DNA of 64,000 bases, taken from the NCBI GenBank assembly GCA_918807975.1, contig OU964923.1:2976001-3040000 (forward strand), written 5' to 3'. Under the pieces are notes generated by a model, which was not told where the DNA came from, made no database searches, and saw only the letters and a list, made by a program, of their open reading frames with translations. The DNA comes from Aplidium turbinatum. Its lineage: Eukaryota > Chordata > Ascidiacea > Aplousobranchia > Polyclinidae. The position numbers were made by a program, and so were the translations under genes. Below are positions 1-10,960 of this stretch, one piece after another (within the stretch, counting starts at the first letter, position 1; the number at the start of each line of letters is the position of its first letter).

Positions 1-83
1 TATTTGACTGAGATGAAAGTTATGAACCAAGTAATTGCATAATAATAAAACACTGGAGTGTCACTCTGAGAATTGTAACTTAC

Positions 84-350
84 ATATAACATTAACGCGG
101 ATAGTTCTAGTGAAATCTCCAAATGCATCAACTGTATCACAAGTGTAACTCCCAATGTCAAATGTACTCAATGAAGGAATACTCAAAACAGGACTTGAAT
201 GTGCTGTCATGTTTGGAGCAGTCCACACATACGTAGTGCTCAGTTCAGTTCCATAACTAATGCTGCAAGTAAGAGTCAGGTCTTCCTCTCGTCGAACAGT
301 TAAAGTTTTGTTTTCGATGACGTTCGTAGCATTGCTCAAGATTACATCTC
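84..350 (-). CDS. Immunoglobulin-domain exon of a receptor-like gene
   Basis: This 267-bp exon starts after a good acceptor (cccacag) and ends at a GTAAGTT donor, both in phase 1. It encodes one Ig-like domain: the B-strand cysteine is in LTLTCSIS, a tryptophan (VWTAP) follows, and the F-strand motif is DIGSYTCDT. Several N-x-S/T sites fit an extracellular location. It follows the exon at 1070-1369 in frame, and the donor shows that the gene continues past the left edge of the window. No transmembrane segment is visible. The ligand and function are unknown. Confidence 0.75.
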
Positions 351-1069
351 CTGTGGGTTGAAAAAACAACTTTTAATATAGTTATGGCATGGATAAGATT
401 TTCTCTGATTCTGGTTACTGGCGTTGCCACAAACACATAATTGCATGCATTATAACAATAAGCTTACTTACAATAAAGTGCACGAGTGTCTTGCAATAAT
501 AACATATTGGCTCTCATTTTGTCACAAAGTTGTAGAATTATATATTTAATCTTTTTATGAGCTAGATTGCATCACACTTTGTTAACAATCACAGATATAT
601 GTAAATAACATTTTTAACGTTCAGTAAATCTTGAAAAATTTGTGCATTGCATTGTATTATTCATTTTTAGAAGTCTACTTAATAACAATTGTCTCTACAC
701 CCGACTTAATCTGGTTGAAAAACACTGCTCACCTTTACACAAGGTGTGATAAATTGGTTGGGTATAGTTGCTGAAGAAAAGGCGATTAAGAGAGAGGAAT
801 TGGCCATCTTATTCTAATAAGTAACAAAAGCTTAGTGTTTTGAGAAACTTATCTTCTCATTTCCAGAAGCTCAGTAACTGAGCATAAGACTACATTTACC
901 TTAAATGACAATGTTTCGTGCAGAACTTGTCAGAGAGCAACTTCTTCCCTGGACTAATAGCCTATGCCTACTGCGACGATTGCATTTCAAATATTATTGA
1001 ATGCAAGGGCGCACCTGGAGATACCTTTGTTAGATTGGTTATTCGCAAAATGAAAATAGTTCCACTTAC
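351..1069 (-). other. Intron between two Ig exons
   Basis: A 719-bp AT-rich stretch bounded by a GTAAGT donor on the 1070 side and a cccacag acceptor on the 350 side. No repeat or RNA gene is recognised in it. Confidence 0.6.
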
Positions 1070-1369
1070 TAATTTCGGGAACGATTGCAATGTTCTTTAC
1101 TCTACTTCTATACCATCCAAAATTGTTAACAGCCAAGCAAGACAACGAACCACCAACACTGAGAGGTTGACTTATAAAACATTCGCTGTTAATGTTAGTG
1201 ATGTTTTCACATTCACCAGAACAAATAGTGAATGCACATTGAGGTGTAGGATTGCCTTGACTTGAACAATTCATTGAAAGATTCTGATCAGATCTCAACA
1301 AATATCCACTGTCAATATCGATTATATATTTTGACAAAAAGACATTGTTGACCACAAGTGAGGAAATAT
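1070..1369 (-). CDS. Immunoglobulin-like exon
   Basis: A 300-bp exon, phase 1-1, with acceptor tactgtttcag and donor GTAAGT. It encodes about 100 residues with cysteines in LSMNCSSQGNPTP and GGSLSCLAVNNFG, the B- and F-strand cysteines of an I-set or C2-like Ig fold. The extra pair in TICSGEC may form another disulfide. N-glycosylation sites are frequent. It joins exon 2183-2312 in frame upstream and exon 84-350 downstream. The spacing from G-N-P-T-P to the second cysteine is typical of Ig-superfamily adhesion or receptor proteins, so the family is fairly sure and the role is not. Confidence 0.72.
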
Positions 1370-2182
1370 CTGAAACAGTATTCAACGAGTGATATGCAAA
1401 TACAAATTTAATCAAACAAATGCAGCACTTTCAAAAGTCAACTGTGCTTTCTATGCAGTCCTTTTTGAACTTGGTGACAGAGAATGTTGATCATTGTCAT
1501 GGTTGAACCTTGTTCTGCATGTTTAACTGTAACTGTAGCAAGTAAATTGTCAATTAATCAATCAACAGTCTTGTATTTGTAAAACTGTCAGCAATTTTAT
1601 TTACCAATCATCTAGCAGTTAAACTATACAATATTTGTAAAATTAGGTCTAGTTTTTGGTTTTCATACTTTCACGCTTTCCTTCCCGGTTTCTGGCAAGT
1701 GCTCTTTTTTCTGCATTTTTTCAAGGTTTTTGAACTTTTTACATTTTGAGATGTTGTTGTGCTACATTTAAATTAATTAAACATTCAGTTTAGAAAATGA
1801 AAATATACTGGCACAGTTTAAGTGGAAAGAAAACCTATTTTCCTAAAAAGTCAGTTTATTTTTTTATTTTTTTTCAAATGTGTGGATGGGATGCATACAC
1901 AATGTTGTTTGAAATTCTGGAACTTTAAAAAATTTTATGCTTAGGATACAAAAGTAGAACTAATTTTTTCTGCCAATGCTAACCTATTGTTTATGTTTAA
2001 TTTGGAATGCAAATTGCGTAATAGCTGATCTAATTATTGTATGTGGAATACATTAGCTAAAGCAGTAGCTCATGCATAAAAAAACAGCAATCCACATTGG
2101 AATAAAAAACATCTCTTATATGTTTGAAGCTCATGTTGTATGTGCAGTATGTAACAAACAAATCTTTGATATTATAACTTAC
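1370..2182 (-). other. Intron
   Basis: An 813-bp AT-rich intron with poly-T tracts (about 1855-1875). I see no element in it. Confidence 0.55.
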
Positions 2183-2312
2183 ATAGAACATTGATAGGAT
2201 AGCTTGGTGATCTTCCACTTTCCATGAATATTTCCGTATATGGAGTCACAGCTTGACATGATACTTGCTTGTTATTGTCCTCAGCTCGTAAGGAAAATGT
2301 GAATGACCGATC
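2183..2312 (-). CDS. C-terminal half of a split Ig domain
   Basis: A 130-bp exon (acceptor ctacctacag, donor GTAAGTT) read in phase with 2501-2649. It holds the second cysteine of the domain, in KQVSCQAVTPYTE, after FTFSLRAED. It ends in phase 1 and joins 1070-1369 in frame. Splitting an Ig domain by a central phase 0 intron is common in animal Ig-superfamily genes. Confidence 0.68.
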
Positions 2313-2500
2313 CTGTAGGTAGAGAATCACAAGCTATTCGTTCAGCTTAAGTTTAATCTTCACAAAGAAGCCAGCTGTGACCTGGTTATTTAAACTATAT
2401 TCAACATTAGCATCATAAGTGTATAAATCAATTGGCAATGCAAGTCAACCAAAAAGGAAATCATAGTTGCTTACACTAAAATATTTCATTCAACAACTAC

Positions 2501-2649
2501 CTGTTGTCGTCCGACTTCATTTCCATCCAAATAGAATGCAGTGTTGGTTCCAATAGGAATGACGTCATTATACTCGCAAGTGACAGTGAAGTCATTTCCG
2601 TCAACTGCAGTGAAGTCGCCGTTCCTTGTGGTTATCACAGGGTTGGGAG
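2501..2649 (-). CDS. N-terminal half of a split Ig domain
   Basis: A 149-bp exon (acceptor gatgctgcag, donor GTAGTTG) that starts in phase 1 and ends on a whole codon. It encodes PNPVITTRNGDF, then DFTVTCEYNDVIP with the first domain cysteine, then AFYLDGNEVGRQQ. With 2183-2312 it makes a 93-residue domain. The C-strand tryptophan is replaced by the FYLDG segment, as in some C1/C2 domains. There are no internal stops. Confidence 0.68.
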
Positions 2650-3972
2650 CTGCAGCATCAAAAATAACAAATTTTAGTCATACTTTATAACTAGGGAAAA
2701 TAAAGTTAATAAAATCAATTTTTCTTTAGTAATTTGTTGCGGTATGGTTTTAATGAAGGAGTTCTGGACGCAAGAAGTAGGTTATAAAATTTTAGTTTTT
2801 TGGGTCAATGAAAAGTCAATTTTTGTCGTTTGGTCACTATATTGTTTCTGTTAATTTTATATAATTTTATATCACTTTTTTAATTTTTGATCAAGAAAGT
2901 CAATTTTATGCTTAGTTGAAACGTCCAGTTTAAATGTTTGATAAAAAACTGAAAAGCTGATGCTTTAACAAATTTTTGTTCATCAATCTCAATCTGTGGT
3001 TTTCTTAACATCTTAACATTAAAAATACTGCAAAACAATGACAACATTTCTGGAATAATGGCCTATTCAAAAATTGAAATAATTCAAATAATTCAAGACC
3101 AGAAAATTATATAAGCGCCGGCTGGACACCGCTCAAGAGCATGTGGCTGTGTCTTTGCAAGACACTGAAAGGCGTGCCGTGGATTGCGCAGTGGCTCCCC
3201 TTCGACAACAGCTCTTCATTTCTTTAGTGAAGATGAAGAGTAAGGTGCTCTAAAGATAAATGCCTACGGCTCTTCCTAGGGCTATGGCCAGCTGAACTTA
3301 ACATTGTGTCCCACTTTAACTCTTGTTCTTGGAGAACATCATGTTTTTTGTGGAGTTAATTTCCTTTAGATGAGCCTAATTTATTCCGAAGATTTCAATG
3401 TTTATTTGTTTATTTAAACATATTTTGTTCGTCGATGTAGCCTTACAACGAAATACAGTACAGGAAACAAATGGTTTCTTCAGTCAAATTTTTGTTAGGG
3501 CAGAAAAGTCATTTTCTTAAATTTTTTGGTCATAAAAAATTTGCTCTATTTATGACAGAATGAAAAACGACCCTGATAAATAAATTACAAGTTACTATAC
3601 ATACATTGAATTGCACAAGATTTAACAATTTATAAGAATAAAACCTTTCCAAAAATAAATGAATTTATTTCAGCAACTTAGGTTCAAGGCACTGATAGTG
3701 AAATAATTTATTACCAAGTGACAATACGCCACTAGTGACTAACACAGATAAAGTCCAGATGTACTTACAAAACTTCTACAAACCAATGGCTAGCACAAAA
3801 GTTCCTCGATTTTGAAAACCATACGCAGGTGGGGAAGCATTGTAAAATTAGGGTGTCTCGACTGAATGCATAAGGTCGTCTCAAACGATTTATCACATCA
3901 ATTCACTAATCATCTTGAATCTAAATATATTTGCTGCACTTGGAAGACTTTTAGTTGCTTCGTAGTAATTAC
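2650..3972 (-). other. Intron with a GC-richer patch
   Basis: A 1.3-kb intron between the CCP exon and the Ig exons. Positions 3115-3310 are clearly GC-richer than the flanks and may be the remnant of an old repeat. I could not identify it, and no tRNA-type A and B boxes are evident there. Confidence 0.45.
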
Positions 3973-4164
3973 CTGTCCAACATTGTAGATTATCCTGGCC
4001 ACTCCATTCAGCATTATATTGACAAGTAGTTCGGTTAGAAGTAGGTTGGCTTCCGTTTGAATAGAACAATTGTCCATTGTTAGAACAAGTGAATGTTCCA
4101 ACGTCATTGTATCCAGCTGAGTTGGATTGAACAGTGACGTCACCTTCAAGTGTTTGCTGGCAAT
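3973..4164 (-). CDS. CCP/Sushi domain exon
   Basis: A 192-bp exon, phase 1-1, the usual size and phase of a single complement control protein module. It opens with C-Q-Q-T-L-E-G-D, then has NDVGTFTCSNNGQLFYSNGS, TTCQYNAEWSG and a final LQCW. This is the four-cysteine, G-T-F-T-C and C-x(3)-W pattern of Sushi domains. Acceptor ttttttcataag, donor GTAATTAC. It lies upstream of the Ig exons of the same gene, so the protein mixes CCP and Ig modules, as many adhesion, complement-related and immune-type receptors do. Confidence 0.75.
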
Positions 4165-4334
4165 CTTATGAAAAAATAAATAAAATGCTCGTTCTGTTGC
4201 ATTCAATATGGTTGATACTGTTTTACAAATATTTACCTATTTTTATTGAAATTTGTTGTTCTTAAATTTGATTGCAATAATGTAATAAAAAAATGTATGT
4301 TTTATGCTCAGCTCTAAGCAACATTTAACTTAAT

Positions 4335-5701
4335 CATCATCATCATTATCGGCCATGCCTGAATAAGGCGTCGGCTACCGTGAGTCTCCATAAAGATCGA
4401 TTGTCCATACTTCTAATTAGGTTTTCAAAATTTTAGTTTGTCCATGTTGAAAGATTTTTGAAGATTTCCAAACGTGGACACCCCTGGTGTCTCTGACCAG
4501 GAAATCGCCCCATCATTGCCGAGTGTTCAATTCTGCGTTTGCGGTAGACATGCCCGTTAAATGTCATTTGCCTTTTTTTGATAGTTGTGATGAGGACGCC
4601 AGAGGTGCACCCAGAGCGTCTCCACACTTTTTTGTTATTGATTTTATCCATCGAGTTAATTCCCATCATTCTACGAGTGAACCAAATTTTAGCACTGTTG
4701 ATCTTCTTCTCTATCTTCGGGCATACGGTCCAGGATTCACAGCCATTTAGCAGAACTGACCAAATGTACACATGTAAAATTCTTATTCTAGTGTTTAGAG
4801 AGATTGAATTAGATTTCAGTATTTTGGCCATTTTGATGAAAGCTTGTTTGGATTGTGCAATTCTTGATTTTACGTCGCTCCAGCATCGACCATTCGAAGT
4901 GACCATAGAACCCAGATAGTTGAAACTATTTACTTGTGAGAGTGTTGTATTTTGTATTTTGATAGTGCATACTGGAGTTATTTCTTTTGATGAGATGGTC
5001 ATGCAGAAGGTTTTCGTTGCATTCAAATTAAGTCCAAGGTTCTCACTTTGCTTAATGACTATGTCGAGTAAATTTTGTAAACTGGAGTTTGATGTGGCGA
5101 TTGGTACTGTGTCGTCTGCGTATCTTATGTTGTTGAAGTGTTGTCCGCCTACAGAGACGCCTTCTTCGTCATCTAGATGTCGCAAGATCATTTCGCCGTA
5201 GAGCGAGAAAAGATCAGGTGAAACTACGCATCCCTGTCTAACACCTCTCCGAATTTGTGTCCACTTGCTCAGCTCGCCATTTATCCGGACTGCTGCTGAT
5301 TGATCCCAGTAGAGATTTCTGAGAAGTCGGAGGTCTTTACCATCTGTGTCTAAGCTGTCAAGCATCTCCATAAGTGGCTCATGTCTAACACGGTCGAAAG
5401 CTTTGCTGTTGTCCATAAAGCAGAGGTACAGGTCTTCTCTGTGTTCTATCGACCTCTCAGCAAGTGTCCTGATTAGGAATGTGGCGTTTCTAGTTCCTTT
5501 GTCTTTCACAAATCCGCATTGCACATCTGAGATTTCGGGATTGATGCATCTGCGTAGTCGATTGAGTAAAACGGTCAAAAAAATTTTGGTGACATGACTC
5601 AGACTGATTGTGCAGTATAGTTCGCAATCAATCGCCCCGGGTTTCTTCGGTAATGTGATGACGATCGATTGTCATAGGTCTTCCGGAATTTTTCCGCTGT
5701 T
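4335..5701 (-). mobile_element. LINE-A: 5'-truncated RTE-like LINE (reverse transcriptase part)
   Basis: A 1.37-kb non-LTR retrotransposon copy on the minus strand inside the host gene, flanked by an exact 12-bp duplication (atttaacttaat at 4323-4334 and 5702-5713). An open frame of about 380 codons (4433-5578) carries reverse transcriptase motifs: F-M-D-N-S-K-A-F-D-R-V, the RRGVRQGCVVSPDLFSLYGE block and catalytic N-I-R-Y-A-D-D-T. The thumb region after it has L-L-N-G-C-E-S-W-T. RT homology continues to about 5690 in a disturbed frame, so the copy is dead. The 3' tail is (ATG)n. The endonuclease part was lost by 5' truncation. The clade call is by motif memory only. Confidence 0.85.
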
Positions 5702-5713
5702 ATTTAACTTAAT

Positions 5714-7465
5714 GTTATTTTAAAATAGCTGTTAGGTTTTAGCAGGCAGAATATCAAAGCCACACCGACAGACTCAGAAACGGGTCGTTAAACCATTGAA
5801 ATACCAACAAGTTTCTCTGTTATTGATTCTGAACAAGTGAAGTAGAATCATCAACCTACTGTAGTTCGATTTTTCTTGATCATTGTTTGAATCTTTGTCG
5901 CTAGGGAGTATATTTTTCTACCTCCAGATACTTGGTTTGCTTTCAAAGGTGTCAAATAATAATACTACTAGCAGTGTTAAAAACACATAAATCACAAATC
6001 AAACTAGTTATTTCATTACGTTTGAGCAAAAAAGCAAATCAAAGTTTTGATTAGGGCGGTTTCATGCATTAAGTTAGTGCCGCACTATTCAAACTGAACA
6101 GAATATCTTGATCTTTGATGCAGCAGGCTACTTCGCAAATCTCTTTACAATTTTTTATGATGATGTCAATCGCCTAAAAATTGTTACATGGATATTTTCT
6201 GCTGCTCTGACGCTTTTGTCAAATTTCAAATGTGCCATTCACAGTTTACTCGTTGAGAATTCTACGCAGCAGCATCACCTGTTAACTAGGTTATTGTGAT
6301 TACTACTTGTGCTGTTTGTTTTGTTTTTCGCATGTTTGGTAGTAAATATGGACTTACTGGTCTGAAGCAAATAAATAAAATGCAAAATCTGTTTGTCACA
6401 TTTTCTTGTGTAGGCTATGTTTATCCAAATATTTTTGTCACAATCAAAATCGATTTTGTTACAAGGACAACTAGGCTATAAGCAGAAAAAATTTAGAAAA
6501 TTTTAAGTAAAATTTCAATTAATATGATAATTTGTAATTGCTTTAAATTTTAAACCTGGAAGTAATTGTTTTAAACTCTATCTTCATGTATTTCCATGTA
6601 GAAACAAAAATCTTCAATAAAGCTTTCGCTATGAACATATCTTTTACAAACTCATGTGGAAACAGGGGCATTGACAGGGGGGTCTAGGTAGTACTGTTGG
6701 ACCCCGGCCACAATATTTAAGGGACCCGGATTTAAAAGATATCCCGCGACTTCAAACATTATCAAGATCTATAATTAAATCTAAAGGAATTATTGCCATC
6801 AGAGGTTAAAACAGCCACTTCAGCTGTCAGATGATAAAGTACCAGGCCCCTTTCTGGGTACAGGGCCCACTTCAGCTCTCTGGTGGTAAAATAGCCACTT
6901 CAGCAACTAAACCAGTGGTTTCCAACATTTTTTGGTGTCAGGGCCATATTTCAAACTTCAGAGTACGTATGGAGCCGCATGAAAACACTCAAGTAACTAA
7001 CGGTGCTTTATGCGATTGGTATTGGTTGCAAATTATTGGGATTTTTGTGTTGATTTGCCTGTTTTAGGCTTGTTTTTTAGATTCACTTTCTTGTTTTCAA
7101 AAAACAACCTGACATCACTGTGTAAGATATAAAATGAAAATTTCACTGACAGTGCAACCTCTACGACACAACGACAATGCAATGCTTTTCAAATTGCAGC
7201 AATCAGCAAATGATTGACCTAAGCCTAAAAATCTTTCCCAAATCAAATTGAAATCTTTCTGACCGTCTGCACTAACTTTGCTGTAAATTCTCTTCTGGGG
7301 AGCCTAGAATAACCACTGACCAGTGAAACAACAATGGAATCGAGAAGTAATACTTTAGCGCCATGTGACAAATAAAAGTTCAAAAAAGCAACCGCTAGAT
7401 AGAGATAGTAAGTTTTGCGGTTTCGGAAATTTGAAGATTGTGCAAGACTTGTTAAACGACCATGC
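5714..7465. other. Noncoding stretch with hAT-like terminal fragments
   Basis: Mostly AT-rich with no exon that I can support. Positions 6660-6990 hold several short GC-rich fragments: three repeats of a motif around agccacttcagc, and CAGTGGTTTCCAAC near 6923. The last resembles the end of a hAT transposon, but no partner end was found. Confidence 0.4.
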
Positions 7466-7642
7466 TCATCTTCATCATCATCGGCCATGCCTGAATAAGG
7501 CGTCGGCTACCGTGAGTCTTCAAAACGATCGATTGTCCATAGTTCTTATTAGGTTTTCAAAATTTTGGTTTGTCCGTGTTGAAAGATTTTTGAAGATTTC
7601 CAAAGTGGACGCCGCTGGTGCCTTTGACCAGGAAGTCGCCCC
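7466..7642 (-). mobile_element. Very short 3' end of a LINE-A family copy
   Basis: The stretch matches the 3' end of the element at 4335-5701, including the shared block at 7486-7518 (ggccatgcctgaataaggcg and on). It encodes the same C-terminus, LEIFKNLST followed by NFENLIR, and has the same (ATG)n tail. Homology stops near 7642, where a different LINE sequence starts. Confidence 0.75.
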
Positions 7643-8237
7643 ATATCTTCTTCTTCGTTTGAACCTTCTTCGCCACTTCAAGGGTCGAGGGGCTCTGCCT
7701 TTTACCACACTTGGGCAGTGGCGGCGACGCGGTCTAGATGTTTGGGCAGGTGTCGAGCAGCCATTTAGTTGATTTGTCATCCAGTTCACGCAGACCACGC
7801 ACACCATTTGGCGCATGGTAGATGGTGCAGTTACAGATGGTGTGGTGTGCGGTTTGTTCCTCCTTGCCACACTCACAGATCGCGGATGGAGCCATCCCCC
7901 ATTTGTGCATGTTGTAGCGGAATAGTCCAACGCCAGTACGCAGGCGGTTGAGCCGCACCCAGGCCTTCCTTGGCAAATGCATTCCGGTTGGGTGGGGGCT
8001 GGTGTTGGAAATGAAGCTTTGGAGTCTTGAGGAGTTATTTTTCCACTCCGAGCTCCATTGGTGGTCCACCCAGGTAGCCGCACTGATGGATTGGTCTTCA
8101 GCGGTTTTCATCAGTAGTTGCAGATTGTTCAATTCTGCGTTTCCGAAAATAAATTGGTACCGTGCCCGAGAAATCCTGTCAACGGCCCTGTGTTGAAGGG
8201 CGACTTCTATCAGCAGTCTATAACCACCGTTGCTAGG
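7643..8237 (-). mobile_element. 3' end of a second LINE family with a C-terminal zinc motif
   Basis: The frame from about 8235 down to 7734 encodes a well-known LINE C-terminus: RISRARYQF, then W-V-R-L-N-R-L-R-T-G-V-G, then HKWGMAPSAICECGKEEQTA and HHTICNC. The last is a C-x-C...H...C zinc knuckle downstream of the RT. It abuts LINE-A sequence on its 3' side and host exon sequence on its 5' side. It is either a separate insertion or one chimeric cDNA. Confidence 0.7.
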
Positions 8238-8320
8238 AAAACCGCTTCGAACACGAAGATCAAGATTAGTTGTTGGTGATTGAATATGAGTCAAGTAAGA
8301 AATGATTATTCCATTGTTTG
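8238..8320 (-). pseudogene. Partial second copy of the unrecognised domain exon
   Basis: On the minus strand this reads T-N-N-G-I-I-I-S-Y-L-T, then SPTTNLDLRVRSGF. It aligns with ENNGVITSNLT, then LTTNLDFSVRN of the exon at 8392-8735. It is therefore a tandemly duplicated end of that exon. LINE sequence starts directly after the serine-rich end, so the copy is cut off by the insertion. Confidence 0.65.
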
Positions 8321-8391
8321 TTAAATGTGGCGTTCAATGTTATCAGTTTGAATTAATAAAAACAAAGAGTTACCGGTACCTTGAACGATTA

Positions 8392-8735
8392 TAAGTGGAA
8401 GCGCGACGCGACTACAACCGAATTGAATAAACTGTTTCGAACACTAAAATCCAGGTTAGTCGTCAGTGGTTGAAGATAAGTCAAGTTAGAAGTGATCACT
8501 CCATTGTTCTCAACACAAGTGATGTTTTCATTGATTAATGATCTTGGAGCGCATCCAAAACCAACGACGTAAAACTGTGGAACGTCACTGTTGTCCGCAT
8601 ACGTGTTTATCCATAGATAGCTTGTAAGATTTTCTTTTTCGAACTGAGCTGTCACAACAAGACCAAGATAACCAGTCGCTAATGTAGAGGTTGGTGATGG
8701 AAGGTTTGTTTTGATTGTTGGAAGTGAAATTCCAC
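8392..8735 (-). CDS. Exon for an unrecognised extracellular domain
   Basis: The exon starts after acceptor tttgttttgtttag in phase 1. The frame stays open for about 110 codons down to a stop just past 8392. Visible segments are GGISLPTIKTNLPSP, TGYLGLVVTAQFEKENLTSY, WINTYADNSDVPQFYVVGFG, C-A-P-R-S-L-I-N-E-N-I-T-C and ENNGVITSNLT. It has two close cysteines and several N-glycosylation sites. The donor could not be fixed and should lie between about 8400 and 8460. I do not recognise the fold. Two damaged paralogous copies (8238-8320 and 13960-14885) show that it is a repeated exon type, which supports it being real. It lies between the putative signal exon and the CCP exon. Confidence 0.55.
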
Positions 8736-9945
8736 CTAAACAAAACAATAATAGTTGAACACCATCTACCACCTTCAACGCGACAATGTAAAGGGAATTA
8801 TTCATTTGTCATTCTGATCGTAATCAGGTTTATGTAGAGTCGCTAAATGCTTAGATTTGTGAACGGTGAAGCAAGAGCCCAATCTAATTTATGTGTTCAA
8901 TTTCAAATATATCCTGTGACTAGCCAGTTGCTAAAATAAGCTTAAGCATGTTTCGATATTTGTCGAAAACGACGCGTTATAAACAACATAAAACGAGCTT
9001 GAAACAGATACACAAACAGACTTTTATTGTTGATACTATTAATTCCATTAGGTTGACTAAAATCAATTAATTAATTTTTCAATGTTTTTATAAATACTTT
9101 TTCATAAATGTTTTCACAATGCATAAATACCTTCATCAGGGGCTCCGAGAGGGGGAGAAGTCGGGAAACTTTCCCCCCTAGCATACCATTGAAAAGGAAA
9201 AACAAGCAGTTTTCGTTTTTTTTTTACTTTTGAGAGAGGCCCATTTTTGCTCTTAAAATAAAAAAATGTATGAACTTACAAATGAATAAATCTTTGAGTG
9301 AAATGTTTCAAGTATTTTTCGATCACTGTAGATACTTCAATCAAGAACAAATCGTTTTCGTATTGAGGTAGGCTATGCTAAATTGTTTTAAGACGTAAAA
9401 TTTGCTGCTGTTAAACCAATACTGGCCTGTCACGTGGACTTGTCAAAGGGAGGAGGCCGTTATCACCGACCAAAAAACGGGCCTTCCAGGGCTCCACACA
9501 ACAAACAAAAAAGAATGTGTCACAGCTAACAAGGTCATCAGCAAACACGCTTGCACTGCCAAAACACTAGATACTGTAGGTGGGGTATTCTCGGCAGCCC
9601 TAGATGTTCACACTGCGAATCCAACGTTCAGGACATCAATCACTTGGTCAAGGAAGGAGTGCTCAACCACCAAATCATGGGCGGATATGGAGTAGCACAT
9701 CCGATATTTTAAACACTGTTTGAAACGCCAAAGGTATCGCATATGAGATGTGCACACTATACGACCCTAGGCCTACTACAAGCTTTTCAAGAGAAAATAG
9801 CGAGCAACGATAGTAATTTCACTGCAAGTGTAGTAGAGTGATTTTTGTTGATTTTCACATTGAAAATTTTCTTACTTAACGATGCGTAGTTAAAATGTGA
9901 ACTTCAGAGGAATTCAATTGTGTACTCTGAGAAAAGTAAGCCAAG
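8736..9945. other. Noncoding, with a possible LINE 3' scrap
   Basis: AT-rich sequence on the 5' side of the domain exon. Around 9120-9190 there is a CAGGGGCTCCGAGAGGG-type GC-rich scrap. Positions 9400-9705 are GC-richer, and one plus frame gives RWGILGSPRCSHC followed by D-I-N-H-L-V. This resembles the zinc motif at the C-terminus of many LINE proteins, but the match is too weak to name. Confidence 0.3.
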
Positions 9946-9950
9946 TTCAG

Positions 9951-10370
9951 CCATGGCCACCTAAAGATACGGCCTGATTTGTCACATTTTGCAGAAATTT
10001 CCAGGTTTTTCTAACTTTGGGCGAACGTTTAAATAATTTTTTCTAAAAATTAGATTTTTACGCTTTCTTTATTCTTTTCCCCAGACGACACAATAGGTTT
10101 TAACATCCTCACATGCTGAAAAACAAAGAAAAATTGATTTTGTAGATTTTAGTCAGACTGTTAATTTTCAATAACAGTCCGATTTTGCGTTTTTCAATTT
10201 ACTTTTTCTCATTTGCTACTGCTTCCCCAAGGCAAGAAAAAAGTTTTTTTGTCATTAGGAAACCGCAAGAAGTAAAAACATCTCAAAAAATGTCAGTTAA
10301 GCACTAGCAGTAGCTGCAATCAAAATCTGCAAAATGTGACAAATCAGGCCGCATCTCCAGGTGGCCATGG
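9951..10370. mobile_element. MITE-A copy 1 (420 bp, 5-bp target duplication)
   Basis: The ends are inverted repeats starting CCATGGCCACCT. The first 45 bases match the last 45 in reverse complement, including the ggcctgatttgtcacatttt block. The 5-bp duplication ttcag lies at 9946-9950 and 10371-10375. There is no coding capacity. Two further copies lie at 51229-51612 and 53035-53453. The superfamily is not certain. Confidence 0.85.
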
Positions 10371-10707
10371 TTCAGCTTAAAGCATATGATGCAACGCATG
10401 ATACAAATTGGTTGTTTTTATTTTTGCTGAAAATTGTTTTTCTGAGGCCCATTTCTCGTATTAATTCCCGACCAGTCCTGATTTCTCTCGGAAGCCCTGA
10501 CCTTCATAAGAAAGATGGTGAAAAGTGTTTTTTCAAAAATACTGCACTTAAACATTGAGTTGCACGATGCAAATAATTACTTCATCTTAGCATTATAAAT
10601 ATCACTGAGTAGATTTTTTCTATCCAACAGTAAGATAATAAGGTGTAAATTATAACAATGTAATTGTTTTAGAATGCTCAAAGAGTTACTTTATTGAGGA
10701 AGCTCAC

Positions 10708-10765
10708 CTTTTATGCTTGATGTTAGAAGCAAAACACATAATATTAGCACATTGTTAATTAATAG
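10708..10765 (-). CDS. Possible signal-peptide exon of gene copy 1
   Basis: Before a GTGAGC donor the minus strand encodes NNVLILCVLLLTSSIK and ends in phase 1. This fits the phase of the domain exon at 8735, giving S-S-I-K-G-G-I-S-L-P across the junction. The 3' part resembles the signal exon at 15485-15530 at nucleotide level (aagcataaaag against ggaagataaaag). I see no in-frame ATG, so either the start is lost or it lies in another exon. Confidence 0.4.
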
Positions 10766-10960
10766 AACAACTTCAACAATTTTCTAAAAGTTCGTTTGAA
10801 ATCTTTTTAAAACAGTTGTTGCACATATAACCTAATTTTACAAAGTTGACTAATTGTAAATACTAAAGCTGAATACTGTTCTGAACCATATACATCAACT
10901 GCCCTTTTCTTACATTTACAAGATATTTTGAGCTACGATTCGAATAGCACGAGCCATTGT

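Noticed and set aside
4487-5600. Plus-strand open frames opposite the LINE-A RT
   Set aside because: Shadows of the minus-strand RT.
6830-7070. Short plus-strand open frame
   Set aside because: It crosses repeat scraps and shows no domain or splice context.
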